64,000 bases of DNA from the NCBI GenBank assembly GCA_050248915.1, contig JBFWRL010000008.1:10982-74981 (forward strand). The letters are read 5' to 3'. The notes under the pieces are model-generated. The model was not told where the DNA came from, made no database searches, and was given only the letters and a program-made list of their open reading frames with translations. Origin of the DNA: GCA-2770975 sp050248915 (GTDB lineage Bacteria; Cyanobacteriota; Sericytochromatia; UBA7694). Made by a program: the position numbers and the translations under genes. Below, in pieces: positions 1 through 8,792 of the stretch. Every line of letters starts with the position of its first letter. Within the stretch, counting starts at the first letter, position 1.

Positions 1-2504
1 ATTTAAATAAAAATTCAATATCTATTTTTGACTACTTTTTTGAATTTAATTTGTTTTTTCCCTATTCATTCCAACAGGAACTATTAGATCTGCCCATAAA
101 TGTTCAGGACCGTTCTGCTTCATTTAAATTAAAAATGGCGGACTTTAAGTATGCCGAAGAATATGGCTTTGATTCTCTACAAATCAAGTGGAGGGCATCT
201 CTGGTCAATCAAATTTACTGCGCCGAATATCCCGGTGATAAATTGGCTCGAATTGTAGATCTGGGCTTTAATGATTCTGATTGCTATGAAGCACTTAACA
301 ATCGATTTTGCTGCCTTAAAAAAGAGGAGCGCTTTGAGCAAAGCATTGATATTTTAATCGATTGGAATTTTTCTGATTTTCATTCTCTTTCAGATTCTTT
401 GTCTGTTTTGAGAGAAGGGGGATTGTGTTTAATTGCTGTTCCTCGGTCTGAAAATAACCCTGAATGGATTCGCGAAAAATTAGAAAATGAAATTCAGGGA
501 ACCTGTTATCTGATCGACAGAGAAAGCTTTTCTGATTTTTTAGTTGTATATGGTTTTAAAAATCAAAAAATAAATGTAAAAATCAAACTGTTGGTTTTGA
601 CCCGAACAGACTCTGTGCAAACCATAGGAGGGGCCGATCTTCAGCTCTTTAAGAGTAGAGCATATCTCAAAAATGCCGGTGTTCGGGCAGATATTACCTT
701 GGCTTGTCGTCTGGATCTGCACAATTATGATTGTGTGTATGTGGTTGGCTATTACCATGAATTGTATAAAATTAAGGATTTAAGCCGAACTTCTTTGCCC
801 AAATTGTGTATGCCAATTGCCTCTCTCTTTTTTGAAGAGAGTATATATGCTGAAGAATTTGTGTCTTTTTTGGATAAAAGTCTTAAAGAAAAGGGATTTT
901 CTGTAAAAGAAAGTATAGAATCACTTTTTAAGTCTGATAATATTCGTTTTTTTAGACATTCTATGTTAAAAGATTGGGCTGATAAACTCGGTTACAATCA
1001 AATTTATTACACTTCTTTGGCCCTGGTCTGTGATTATTTTATCCCTCAAAGCACAAAAGAAATGGCCCTCTTGTTTCCAGAGGGTAGTTCAAAAGAGTTT
1101 GAAATTGTATTTAATGGCTGTGATTATTCTGATTTGGAAAGTATAAAATCAGCTATTTTTGTTGAAAAATATAAAATTAAAGATTATGTTATTTGTTTGG
1201 GGCGAATTCAACCCAATAAAAATCAGCTTTTTTTGTGTTGCGCGCTCAGAGATACAGATATTCCAATTGTTTTGGTTGGCAAAGAATTTTATAAAGATTA
1301 CCTGAAATTATGCCAGATGCTCGGTAGTCAACATATCTATCATTTTGACTATTTGCCTGATGATCTGTTGCGGTCGGCCATCCAAAACGCGCGGGTTTTT
1401 GTCTTGCCCAGTTTTTCTGAAGTCTCCCCCCTTTCTTCTTTGGAGGCTGCTATGTTGGGTGTACCTGTTGTCTTAACCACAAATTCGGGACAAGATGAAC
1501 AGTTTGCAGATGCTTTTTATTATTGCGATCCCTGGAATATTCAAGATATTCGCGATGTCACGCTTCAGGCTTATTATGCAAAAGACAAAAGTAGATCTAA
1601 AAAATCCAAGAAAATATCCGAAGCAAGCTCATCTTGGTCAAAAATGGCAAATAAGCTGGCCAATGTCATATACATGCTCGTGGGAAGAGCACAAGGAGAT
1701 GATTATCTTTACTATCAGGACAAATGGCTCAAATATTACCCCACTTTACAGCCCCTCGAAAGCAGTTCTGACGGCGTTGCTTTGGTCGATTCTCCCGGCA
1801 TTGCGCAGATCCCTGATCTGAGGGTATTTCTGGCCCAAGGGCTTGAGCCGAAGCAATTAAACCACCTGTTTTTAATTGCCAATACAGATTTTTGTGCTTT
1901 TCAATTGGAAAAATTGGGGTTTAAAAACAGTCTCTCCCAACTCCCCGACTCCAAGCAAGCTGCGTATGTGGGAGGCGTGAGCCTGTTGCTAGAGGATGCT
2001 TGTCAAAAAAACTTACTCTGTTTATATGATGCTGACAATAATTTTGCTTGGCAGGAAACCCTTGCGGCTTATATTGAGGCCTATACTTCAGAAGCCGATG
2101 TTGTTTTGTTTATTTCGGATTTTGATCTTGATGGCAATAGTGATATTGAGCTTAATATTTTAAATTATTTAAATTCAAAAGAATATGATCTTGAAAATAT
2201 CCCAAATATTTCTATATTAACCGAATTTAAGCAAGAAAATCAATTAAATGATTTATTTTGTTCTGTAGACGTGCTTGTTTTTCCGATCAAAATGCTGTGG
2301 GGATATGAGTCAATTTTATATAAAATGGTCTATTCTCAAAAAACCGTGATCACCCATCAGTTTAATCGGGACTTTGGCAATAATCCCAACCTGATATCGT
2401 TGGTACCATTTGCGTCACTTTGCCAGCTCATGCCAGCACAAGCGATTTCGGTTTCTGTCCCAGCTTTGGTTCAGGCCTTAAAATGGGTCGATCCCCGTCA
2501 CTGA
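1..2504 (+). CDS. GT-B glycosyltransferase, 5' end outside the window
   Basis: The frame is open from the left edge through a TTG at 51, with no stop and no ribosome binding site, so the true start probably lies upstream. Residues about 360-520 (counted from the TTG) form a typical family-4 glycosyltransferase C-terminal lobe: an ICLGRIQPNKNQ segment, then VFVLPSFSEVSPLSSLEA, which carries the E-x7-E-like nucleotide-sugar-binding region, then GVPVVLTTNSGQ. A further region of about 250 residues with a DxD-like LYDADNN stretch could be a second, degenerate transferase domain. The likely role is transfer of a sugar to a surface polysaccharide, glycolipid or protein at the cytoplasmic face. The first 1.7 kb is clearly AT-richer than the following genes, which may indicate transfer. 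Family is fairly secure; substrate unknown. Confidence 0.8.
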   Translation, partial: LNKNSISIFDYFFEFNLFFPYSFQQELLDLPINVQDRSASFKLKMADFKYAEEYGFDSLQIKWRASLVNQIYCAEYPGDKLARIVDLGFNDSDCYEALNNRFCCLKKEERFEQSIDILIDWNFSDFHSLSDSLSVLREGGLCLIAVPRSENNPEWIREKLENEIQGTCYLIDRESFSDFLVVYGFKNQKINVKIKLLVLTRTDSVQTIGGADLQLFKSRAYLKNAGVRADITLACRLDLHNYDCVYVVGYYHELYKIKDLSRTSLPKLCMPIASLFFEESIYAEEFVSFLDKSLKEKGFSVKESIESLFKSDNIRFFRHSMLKDWADKLGYNQIYYTSLALVCDYFIPQSTKEMALLFPEGSSKEFEIVFNGCDYSDLESIKSAIFVEKYKIKDYVICLGRIQPNKNQLFLCCALRDTDIPIVLVGKEFYKDYLKLCQMLGSQHIYHFDYLPDDLLRSAIQNARVFVLPSFSEVSPLSSLEAAMLGVPVVLTTNSGQDEQFADAFYYCDPWNIQDIRDVTLQAYYAKDKSRSKKSKKISEASSSWSKMANKLANVIYMLVGRAQGDDYLYYQDKWLKYYPTLQPLESSSDGVALVDSPGIAQIPDLRVFLAQGLEPKQLNHLFLIANTDFCAFQLEKLGFKNSLSQLPDSKQAAYVGGVSLLLEDACQKNLLCLYDADNNFAWQETLAAYIEAYTSEADVVLFISDFDLDGNSDIELNILNYLNSKEYDLENIPNISILTEFKQENQLNDLFCSVDVLVFPIKMLWGYESILYKMVYSQKTVITHQFNRDFGNNPNLISLVPFASLCQLMPAQAISVSVPALVQALKWVDPRH

Positions 2505-2571
2505 ATCTGGCTTGAGTTTTAGGCTATCATGTTAGAATAACCGTACACCCAAGCTTTTCAGGAGCGACCCC

Positions 2572-3261
2572 ATGCTGCGCGTGTTGATTCGACTCGAAGG
2601 GATGGCCCTTTTTCTCACTCTTCTCATTCTCTCGACCTTTGTGCATCTGCGCATGCCCTATATTTCGATTTTGGCTCCCCAATTGCCAGATGCCGAACCC
2701 TGGATCAGCAGTGCTTGGCTCTATGCCGGCACCTATACCGCCAACTTACAATTGTTGGTTGTGATGGCCTGTGTTTTGCTCTTAAATACCCCTTTGGCGA
2801 CGATGACCATGGTTTTGTATTTGCTTCTGGGGCTTGTGGGTCTGCCCATTTATTATAATGGTGGTGGTTTGGCGTATTTGCAGCAGCCCACGACAGGGTA
2901 TCTGATCAGTTTGATTCCGGCGGCTTGGTTTTGTGGCTTGTTATTGCACCGCCATCCGCGCCGTGTGCCCTTGCCGGGTCCCTATTTATTGGCCGCCGTT
3001 TTGACCTTGATCATGATCCATGTTTTGGGGGCGATTTATGCGGCGGTCTATTTTCAGATGGTGCCTGTGCAATTTATCGGGGCCTATGTCTTGCCCCAAT
3101 TGCCCTGGCAGATCACCCTGCTCTGTTTGATGGCGTTGGCGATTTTTCGCTGGAACCGTTACCGCTTCACGCATTTGCGCAAAAGTAAATCACCTGCGAG
3201 CAAAACTCCCTCTCCTTCTCAGCCTGCTGCCCGTCGCCGTCTCAGCCCTGGACGTGCCTGA
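2572..3261 (+). CDS. bioY: BioY-family biotin transporter S-component
   Basis: A 229-residue integral membrane protein with about six hydrophobic segments. The BioY signature is present: GLPIYYNGGGLAYL followed by a PTTGYLI segment, matching the glycine-rich loop and PTGGYLIGF motif of the family. BioY is the substrate-binding S-component of ECF transporters and can bind and move biotin with or without the EcfT/EcfA energy module. No ECF ATPase or T-component is visible nearby, so it acts alone or with a shared module elsewhere. The C-terminal 35 residues are a basic, Ser/Pro-rich cytoplasmic tail that is unusual for the family. The start is ATG at 2572 with AGGAGCG about 7 bases upstream. 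The next gene is a FecCD permease 50 bases downstream. Confidence 0.8.
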   Translation: MLRVLIRLEGMALFLTLLILSTFVHLRMPYISILAPQLPDAEPWISSAWLYAGTYTANLQLLVVMACVLLLNTPLATMTMVLYLLLGLVGLPIYYNGGGLAYLQQPTTGYLISLIPAAWFCGLLLHRHPRRVPLPGPYLLAAVLTLIMIHVLGAIYAAVYFQMVPVQFIGAYVLPQLPWQITLLCLMALAIFRWNRYRFTHLRKSKSPASKTPSPSQPAARRRLSPGRA

Positions 3262-3311
3262 TTTGAGCGCCGCTTTAAGCGTCATTTTAAACGCTTTGGG
3301 GAGCCCTTAAA

Positions 3312-4325
3312 GTGAGTCTTTCAGTGCGGGCCCTGCTGCAGATACTTGTGGGGTTCTTTGTGCTGGCCCTGGTTTGCTTGGGGGTGTGGGGCTGGAGCAG
3401 CGGCCCAGATTTGCCCCGTTGGCATGAAGTTTGGCTGCTTTTAAGTGGCTCTCCGGCTTTGGCTGAGACCGATCAGCTGATTCTCATGCAATTGCGCTTG
3501 CCGCGCATGGTCTTGGCGACCTTGGCGGGTGCCGGTCTGGCCACTGCCGGCTTGGCTCTGCAGGGGCTCTTTCGCAACCCTTTGGTCGATCCCTTTGTGA
3601 TTGGGGTTTCGGGCGGGGCGGCTTTGGGGGCGGGCTTGGCCTTGGTGCTCAATTGGCAGTTTCAGTTCTGGGGCATTAGCACGGTGCCGCTTGCCGCGTT
3701 TCTGGGGGCCTTGGGCATGATGGCGCTGGTTTATCACCTCGGGCAGGTGCAGGGCCGAATGGTGATTGAGCGGCTGCTTTTGGCTGGGGTGGCACTCAGT
3801 GCGCTCAGCTCTTCGCTGCTCTCGCTGGTCTTGGTTTTGCGGGGCGAAGGTATGGAGGCCGTGGTCTATTGGATTATGGGCAGTTTTGCCGGGCGCAGCT
3901 GGGAGGATGCTTGGGTGCTTTTGCCCTTTTGGGGGGTGGGCACGCTTTTGCTTTTGCGCCATCTCAAGGCGCTCAATGCGCTGCAGGTGGGCGAAGAATC
4001 TGCGACTTATCTCGGGGTTGAGGTGGATCGGCTCAAAAACCAGGTGATTTTTTCGGCCACTTTATTGGCTGCGGCTGTGGTTTCTGTCAGCGGTGTGATT
4101 GGCTTTGTCGGCCTGATTGTGCCCCATATGGCGCGGTTTTTTTGCCGCAGCGCAGATTTTCGCCGGCTCTTTTTGCCGTCTCTTTTTGCGGGGGCAGCAC
4201 TGTTGGTTTTGGCCGATGGGCTTTCGCGTAATTTGCTTCCGGCCCAGGAGATTCCCGTGGGTATTTTTACAGCCCTTTTGGGGGTGCCTTTTTTCTTGGG
4301 GCTTTTATTGCGTCAACAGCGCTGA
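3312..4325 (+). CDS. FecCD/BtuC-type ABC transporter permease
   Basis: A 337-residue polytopic membrane protein of the FecCD family, which forms the channel of importers for ferric siderophores, haem or cobalamin. Diagnostic segments are LRLPRMVLATLAGAGLATAG near residue 60, LFRNPLVDPFVIGVSGGAALGAG, and the coupling region GFVGLIVPHMAR near residue 265. Length is normal. The start is GTG at 3312 with GGGGAG upstream. No ATP-binding subunit or periplasmic binding protein lies in the window; the next gene is convergent and its 3' end overlaps this one by 21 bases. The ligand cannot be deduced. Pairing with the corrinoid-dependent-type radical SAM protein next door is suggestive of cobalamin but unproven. 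Confidence 0.85.
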   Translation: MSLSVRALLQILVGFFVLALVCLGVWGWSSGPDLPRWHEVWLLLSGSPALAETDQLILMQLRLPRMVLATLAGAGLATAGLALQGLFRNPLVDPFVIGVSGGAALGAGLALVLNWQFQFWGISTVPLAAFLGALGMMALVYHLGQVQGRMVIERLLLAGVALSALSSSLLSLVLVLRGEGMEAVVYWIMGSFAGRSWEDAWVLLPFWGVGTLLLLRHLKALNALQVGEESATYLGVEVDRLKNQVIFSATLLAAAVVSVSGVIGFVGLIVPHMARFFCRSADFRRLFLPSLFAGAALLVLADGLSRNLLPAQEIPVGIFTALLGVPFFLGLLLRQQR

Positions 4326-6167
4326 TCGTGGCTTTAGAGGCGGGCTTTCTCCCCGGAGCAAACCCGCATAGACTTCCGCCAAATTCCACTGCCCTTGCAG
4401 CGGCTGATGGGGCAATTGATAACAGGCTTTAAATTGGCTTCGTGCCATTTCCAAGCTCTCTGCCAGTACCCCTTGGGGCAAGCGCGGTGCGGGCAAGGCT
4501 TGCCATTCGCGCAGCAGCCAGTCAGTTGCTTCGTCAAAAAAGCGGTCGAGCAAGTGGTTCTCGATTAGGCCATGGTAGACCAAATTGACGGCAGAGAGCC
4601 AGATCTTTTCGGGCTGGCCCGGAATGGCGGGACCGGGTGAATAGAGGGGTTCTCCCCTCAAAATTCCCGCCACGCGCTCCTGCAAAAATGTGTGGATCTG
4701 ATGTGAAAGCGGGGCGGTTTCGGCCTTTAAACTTTGCCATTGCTGTAACAAGTGAACCAAAGACAGGTCTTCGATTTCCATTAGCAAGAGCAGCGGCAAT
4801 TGCAGGGCCCGTTGGTAAAAATAGAGCAAATCTGTGAGCCAAGCCAAAATCCGCATCTGGGCCCAATCGCTGCGGCTGAAGCTCGTGCTGCCCACGACCA
4901 ATTCATAGGTTTCAAAGGGTTTTTGCCAATCCTCAAGCGGGCCCCAGGGAATCACCGCTGGCACAAACAGGGTTTCCAATTGGTGGGTTTTGCGGTATTC
5001 GGGCTGGGCCATCGGGGCATTGGGCAGCAGCGAAATTTCATAAAAGCGCACCTGTTCGTGTTGGCCACCGCGAATCACCGCTTCCAGGCCCTGGGCAAAC
5101 GAGGCCAGGGTTTCACCCGGCACCCCAATCAGCAGGTCGGTATAAGTGGGCACCCCCGCCGCTTTGAAGCGCTTTTGCAGCTCCTGATAACTCCCGAGGG
5201 AAATATTCTCGCGCTGAATGGCCTGCAAGGCACCGGGAGAAAGGGATTGAAAAGAGAGCGTGGCTCCTCGGCTCAGGCCATTTTCAGAGAGGATGGTCTG
5301 AATGCGGTAAACCTTTTCGGTGGCGTTTTTGGCGCTTTGGGTGTGCACATCGGTCGGAAATCCGGTCTGTTTGTGTTGCGCGACAATTTCAGCGATCAGC
5401 TCTTCGTCGCGCTGCAACATACCAAAATTGGCGTCACAGCAGAAGAGCGAGTGAATTTGGCGCTGCGAAAACCAGGCAATTTCGGCATTGAGACGCTCGA
5501 GTGGAAAACGCAGCACCTTGCTGCCCGTGGCCGAGCCCCAATCACAAAAACTGCAGGAAAACGGGCAGCCCCGATTGGTCTCCCAAGAGGCGATCCAGCG
5601 CTCATCGGGAAAGGCTGCCAAAAGGGGGTCCAAGACGCCAGAGAGATAAGGGGAGGCGATCTCTGCCAGATCGCGTTTCCAAGGGGCGCGGGGCACATGC
5701 ACATATTGCTGGCTGTGCTCGATAAAACTCACACCCGGCAGCGTATGCCAGGGGCGTTGGGGATAAGCGTCGAGCAATTCCACAAAGAGTGCCTCGCCAG
5801 GGCCGTGGCAACAGAGATCGACCTGGGGATGTTGTCTTAGAAAGGCTTCAGCGCGATCGGGCACTTGGGGGCCGCCAAAGACAATCCAGATCTCGGGTTT
5901 GATTTTTTTGAGGGCCGCGGCCACCGCCAAGGAGCGCTGAATATTCCAAACATAGACACTGAATGCGACAATGTCTGCTGCCAGCAGTTTTTCCACACTC
6001 TTTTCCACAGCTTCGATTTGAAAGAGGGGCAATAAAAAGAGATAGCGCTGGGGATGGCGGCTCTGGGCCAGCACTTGGGCCTGCAAGAGGGCCACCGAAT
6101 AGGGCAAAAAGCGCTGATCAAAGAAGCGCTGATTCATCTGCACCAGACCGACAATAATGGGTTTCAC
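4305..6167 (-). CDS. B12-binding-domain radical SAM protein
   Basis: A 620-residue protein with the two-part layout of class B radical SAM enzymes. An N-terminal Rossmann-like cobalamin-binding-type domain occupies about residues 1-140 (FSVYVWN, FGGPQ and HGPGE segments). The SAM domain carries the CxxxCxxC cluster motif in NRGCPFSCSFCDWG near residue 205. A conserved IGVPGET segment follows near residue 350, then a long C-terminal extension. Members methylate or rearrange unactivated carbons or install modifications on natural products, but substrate cannot be inferred. The canonical DxHxxG cobalamin motif is not evident, so B12 dependence is uncertain. The start is GTG at 6167 with GAGGG 5 bases upstream. 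It converges on the FecCD permease and lies downstream of a terminator that ends the preceding gene. Confidence 0.75.
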   Translation of the reverse strand: MKPIIVGLVQMNQRFFDQRFLPYSVALLQAQVLAQSRHPQRYLFLLPLFQIEAVEKSVEKLLAADIVAFSVYVWNIQRSLAVAAALKKIKPEIWIVFGGPQVPDRAEAFLRQHPQVDLCCHGPGEALFVELLDAYPQRPWHTLPGVSFIEHSQQYVHVPRAPWKRDLAEIASPYLSGVLDPLLAAFPDERWIASWETNRGCPFSCSFCDWGSATGSKVLRFPLERLNAEIAWFSQRQIHSLFCCDANFGMLQRDEELIAEIVAQHKQTGFPTDVHTQSAKNATEKVYRIQTILSENGLSRGATLSFQSLSPGALQAIQRENISLGSYQELQKRFKAAGVPTYTDLLIGVPGETLASFAQGLEAVIRGGQHEQVRFYEISLLPNAPMAQPEYRKTHQLETLFVPAVIPWGPLEDWQKPFETYELVVGSTSFSRSDWAQMRILAWLTDLLYFYQRALQLPLLLLMEIEDLSLVHLLQQWQSLKAETAPLSHQIHTFLQERVAGILRGEPLYSPGPAIPGQPEKIWLSAVNLVYHGLIENHLLDRFFDEATDWLLREWQALPAPRLPQGVLAESLEMARSQFKACYQLPHQPLQGQWNLAEVYAGLLRGESPPLKPRSALLTQ

Positions 6168-6179
6168 TTTTTCCCTCTA

Positions 6180-6206
6180 AAATAAAAACAGGGCCGGTTG
6201 GCCCTG
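6180..6206 (-). terminator. Rho-independent terminator after the 6243-7124 gene
   Basis: On the minus strand a perfect 7-bp stem (CAGGGCC / GGCCCTG, loop AACC) is followed by TTTTTATTTT. It lies between the stop of the Gly/Ala-rich gene and the GTG of the radical SAM gene, so those two genes are probably separate transcription units. Confidence 0.8.
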
Positions 6207-6242
6207 ATATCTGTTATGAAAATCTTTGTTTAAAATTGACGT

Positions 6243-7124
6243 TTAACGGCGTTGCATGCCCATCATCTGCTGAGGAGACATCATGCTGCTGACGCTGCTG
6301 AAGCCACCCTGGGGGGTGATTTGAATATTGATGCCAATCGGCTGACCGACGGCGGGTACACTGCCGGGCAGGCTGGGCAAGGTGGAATAACCATTGCCGG
6401 GGTTAAAATTGGTCAAGGCGGCTCCGCCATTGGTGGGGCGACTGCCATCTTCGGTAATACTGGCAATTGTGCTCAGGTCTTTATTGGTGCTTTTGGCTTC
6501 CATGGCCCCTTTGATGGCGCCATAAGTCATGGTAATGCCCGCACCCACGCCACCGGCGATGGCGATCAGTTTCAGACCACCGACGACCCCTGATTTCAGG
6601 GCGTCTAAGATACCACCTGCAAATCCGGGCGGTACACCGACGGGAGAGGCGGCCAAGCTGGCACCAACGGCACCAACGGCACCCACTGCAGCGCCTTGGC
6701 CAGAGGCTTTGACCATCTGATAAATGCTGTATCCAGCCAGACCCACGCCACCGGCCACACCTGCGGTCGGGCCAATGGTGGTGATGATGTTTTTAACGGC
6801 ACCGAAGACGGCGTCACTGCTGTCTTTGAGGGCTTTGATGGCGCCCATTTTGGCCCCTTCCATCATGCTGTTGGCTTCGTCATCATAAGCCACGATATCT
6901 GCTTTTTGGCTGTCAAAAGCCACGGTGGGAATATTGTTCTTTTTGAGTGCGCTGATATTTAATGAATCGCCATAAGCCACATAGGCTTTGCCGTTGGAGG
7001 TGAAAAAAACCTCATCCAGGCCGTTATTTTTGGTCTTTAAGGCGGCCTGTTCAATGGTGATACCGGGCTTGAGGGCCCTTACTCCCTGAACGGCGATGCT
7101 GACTCCGTTAATGGTCAAACTCAT
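6243..7124 (-). CDS. Gly/Ala-rich hydrophobic protein of unknown function
   Basis: I do not recognise this 293-residue protein. The first 90 residues look like a small soluble domain. Residues about 105-200 are long glycine/alanine-rich hydrophobic stretches (GPTAGVAGGVGLAGYSIYQM, then GQGAAVGAVGAVGASLAA, then GVVGGLKLIAIAGGVGAGIT). These resemble membrane-inserting or glycine-zipper segments. There is no signal peptide. The C-terminal 60 residues are Pro/Gly/Ser/Met-rich and end in a QQMMGMQRR tail. The start is ATG at 7124 with AAAGGTAA upstream. It is divergent from hemA across 324 bases and ends at a clear terminator, so it is monocistronic. A pore-forming or secreted effector role is conceivable but not shown. 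Confidence 0.6.
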   Translation of the reverse strand: MSLTINGVSIAVQGVRALKPGITIEQAALKTKNNGLDEVFFTSNGKAYVAYGDSLNISALKKNNIPTVAFDSQKADIVAYDDEANSMMEGAKMGAIKALKDSSDAVFGAVKNIITTIGPTAGVAGGVGLAGYSIYQMVKASGQGAAVGAVGAVGASLAASPVGVPPGFAGGILDALKSGVVGGLKLIAIAGGVGAGITMTYGAIKGAMEAKSTNKDLSTIASITEDGSRPTNGGAALTNFNPGNGYSTLPSLPGSVPAVGQPIGINIQITPQGGFSSVSSMMSPQQMMGMQRR

Positions 7125-7303
7125 GGCGCATTACCTTTTTACAACAGATATTCTCAAAACAGATATGGGTCTTATTGAAAAAGTTATCGTTATCACACGA
7201 ATAAAACTTGCTTAAAAAATCGTTAAAAACAGATCAAGGGCTCAAAAAAGATCTGAATTTCAGCGCCCCACACAACCAAGTTGATCAAGATCCTGCGCGT
7301 TGA

Positions 7304-7353
7304 TTGATATAGATCAAAGTACAAACCGTCTGTCATCGGTTATAAAATATGAT
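7304..7353 (+). promoter_or_regulatory. FNR-type box and -10 region upstream of hemA
   Basis: TTGATATAGATCAA at 7304-7317 is a perfect match to the FNR/CRP-family consensus TTGAT-N4-ATCAA. A TATAAAAT at 7341-7348 and an overlapping TATGAT at 7348-7353 are possible -10 elements. With the first, the box centre falls about 42 bases upstream of the predicted transcription start, the usual class II activator position. A second, weaker site (TTGATCAAGATCCT) starts at 7281. Apart from these, the 324-base gap to the divergent gene shows nothing else I can name. Confidence 0.5.
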
Positions 7354-7448
7354 AGATTAATGGATAGAATTGATCTAAACTTTGCTGCTGAAGAACGTGT
7401 AGACCTGGACTTTGTGATGGTCTACACACGATACAAAAGGACAGTTGC

Positions 7449-8792
7449 GTGCAATTTATTTTACTGGGACTCAATCACCGCACAGCCTCTCTCGATATCC
7501 GGGAGCGTTTTGCTTTTGCTGGTGATGCGCTCATGCAGGCCTTGGCCACCTGTCAACAGGCCCCTGAAATCAGTGAGTGTGTGATCCTTTCTACCTGCAA
7601 CCGCACCGAGATCTATGCCTTGACCGAACAATTAAATGCCGCCCGTGAAGGGCTCAAAAAATTGCTCTGTGAACATGCCGCTTTGAGCCCCGATTGTTTT
7701 GAAGATGTTTCTTACACGGCTTACAATAAATTTGCTGCTCAACATCTGTTTCAGGTGGCTGCAGGCCTCGATTCGATGGTCTATGGCGAAAATGAAATCC
7801 TGCGCCAAGTCAAAGACGCTCTTTTGGATGCCCAGGTGGCTGAGGCCTCCGGCTCCGTGCTCAATCAATTATTTACCTCTGCGATTCGGGCTGGCAAACG
7901 CGTTCGCAGTGAAACCGCGATCAACCAAGGTGCCGCTTCGATTGGCTCGGTCTCGGCCCGACTGATTCGCGAATATGCCCAGGCCTTGCAGCGTGAGCCG
8001 CGCATTCTCTTGCTGGGCACAGGCAAAATGGGTGAGGTCACACTGCTGAATTTGGCCCAAATGGCTTACCCCCTGACCTTGGCCAATCGCTCCCGCGCCA
8101 AAGCCGAAGAACTGGCCGCCGCTTATGGCCGTGGCAAGGTGGTCGATCTGTCAGAGATGCCCGCCCAATTGGCCCAACACGATGTGATCATTACCTGCAC
8201 AGCTGCTGATCATTATTTGATTGATTACAGCCATCAGGCCGCTTTTGCAGATCGTGGCCAACCTGTTTTGCTGATCGATTTATCGGTTCCGCGCAATATG
8301 GATCCCCATTTGGCTGAAATGGAAGGGGTCTCTTATTACGATATGGACCGCCTCCAGCAAGTGGTTGAGCGCTCTTACGAAAACCGCCTGTTGTGTCAGG
8401 ATTTGGCTGAGACCATTTTGGCGGACGAAATGGCGCGTTTCTTGGAGTGGTTTAATACCCGCGATGTGGTGCCCACCATTCAATCCCTGTACGAAATGTT
8501 TAACGAGATCCGCAGCCGGGAAATGGAACGCGGCCTGAAAAAATACCAAGGTGAGGTCTCTCCCGAGGTCCACGATTTACTCGATCGGGTCACCCGCGCG
8601 ATCACCCAAAAGATCCTCCATTACCCAGTGGTGCAGCTCAAAGTTGAGCACGATCCCGAGCGCAAGCAATTGTATACAGATGTGCTTTCAGCCCTGTTTA
8701 AACTCGATGCCCAAGATGGCATTGATCGCTTTGTGCACACCGAACTCTCAGAAGCCAAATCCCCCCGCAAACACGTTCACAAACATGACTGA
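7449..8792 (+). CDS. hemA: Glutamyl-tRNA reductase
   Basis: HemA reduces glutamyl-tRNA(Glu) to glutamate-1-semialdehyde with NADPH, the first committed step of the C5 tetrapyrrole pathway. The protein is 447 residues, slightly longer than usual because of a C-terminal extension. It has the N-terminal GLNHRTA motif, the nucleophilic Cys50 in STCNRTEIY, the YGENEILRQVKDA segment, and an NADPH-binding LLGTGKMGE near residue 190. The start is GTG at 7449 with AAAGGA 8 bases upstream; an upstream in-frame ATG is not supported. Its stop overlaps the hemC start by 8 bases, so translation is coupled. A promoter with an FNR-type box lies 130 bases upstream, suggesting oxygen- or redox-dependent control. 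Confidence 0.97.
   Translation: MQFILLGLNHRTASLDIRERFAFAGDALMQALATCQQAPEISECVILSTCNRTEIYALTEQLNAAREGLKKLLCEHAALSPDCFEDVSYTAYNKFAAQHLFQVAAGLDSMVYGENEILRQVKDALLDAQVAEASGSVLNQLFTSAIRAGKRVRSETAINQGAASIGSVSARLIREYAQALQREPRILLLGTGKMGEVTLLNLAQMAYPLTLANRSRAKAEELAAAYGRGKVVDLSEMPAQLAQHDVIITCTAADHYLIDYSHQAAFADRGQPVLLIDLSVPRNMDPHLAEMEGVSYYDMDRLQQVVERSYENRLLCQDLAETILADEMARFLEWFNTRDVVPTIQSLYEMFNEIRSREMERGLKKYQGEVSPEVHDLLDRVTRAITQKILHYPVVQLKVEHDPERKQLYTDVLSALFKLDAQDGIDRFVHTELSEAKSPRKHVHKHD

Noticed and set aside
4800..5840. 346-codon plus-strand frame
   Set aside because: It lies wholly opposite the radical SAM gene, has no ribosome binding site, and its product is low-quality (His/Arg/Gly-rich) with no family feature.
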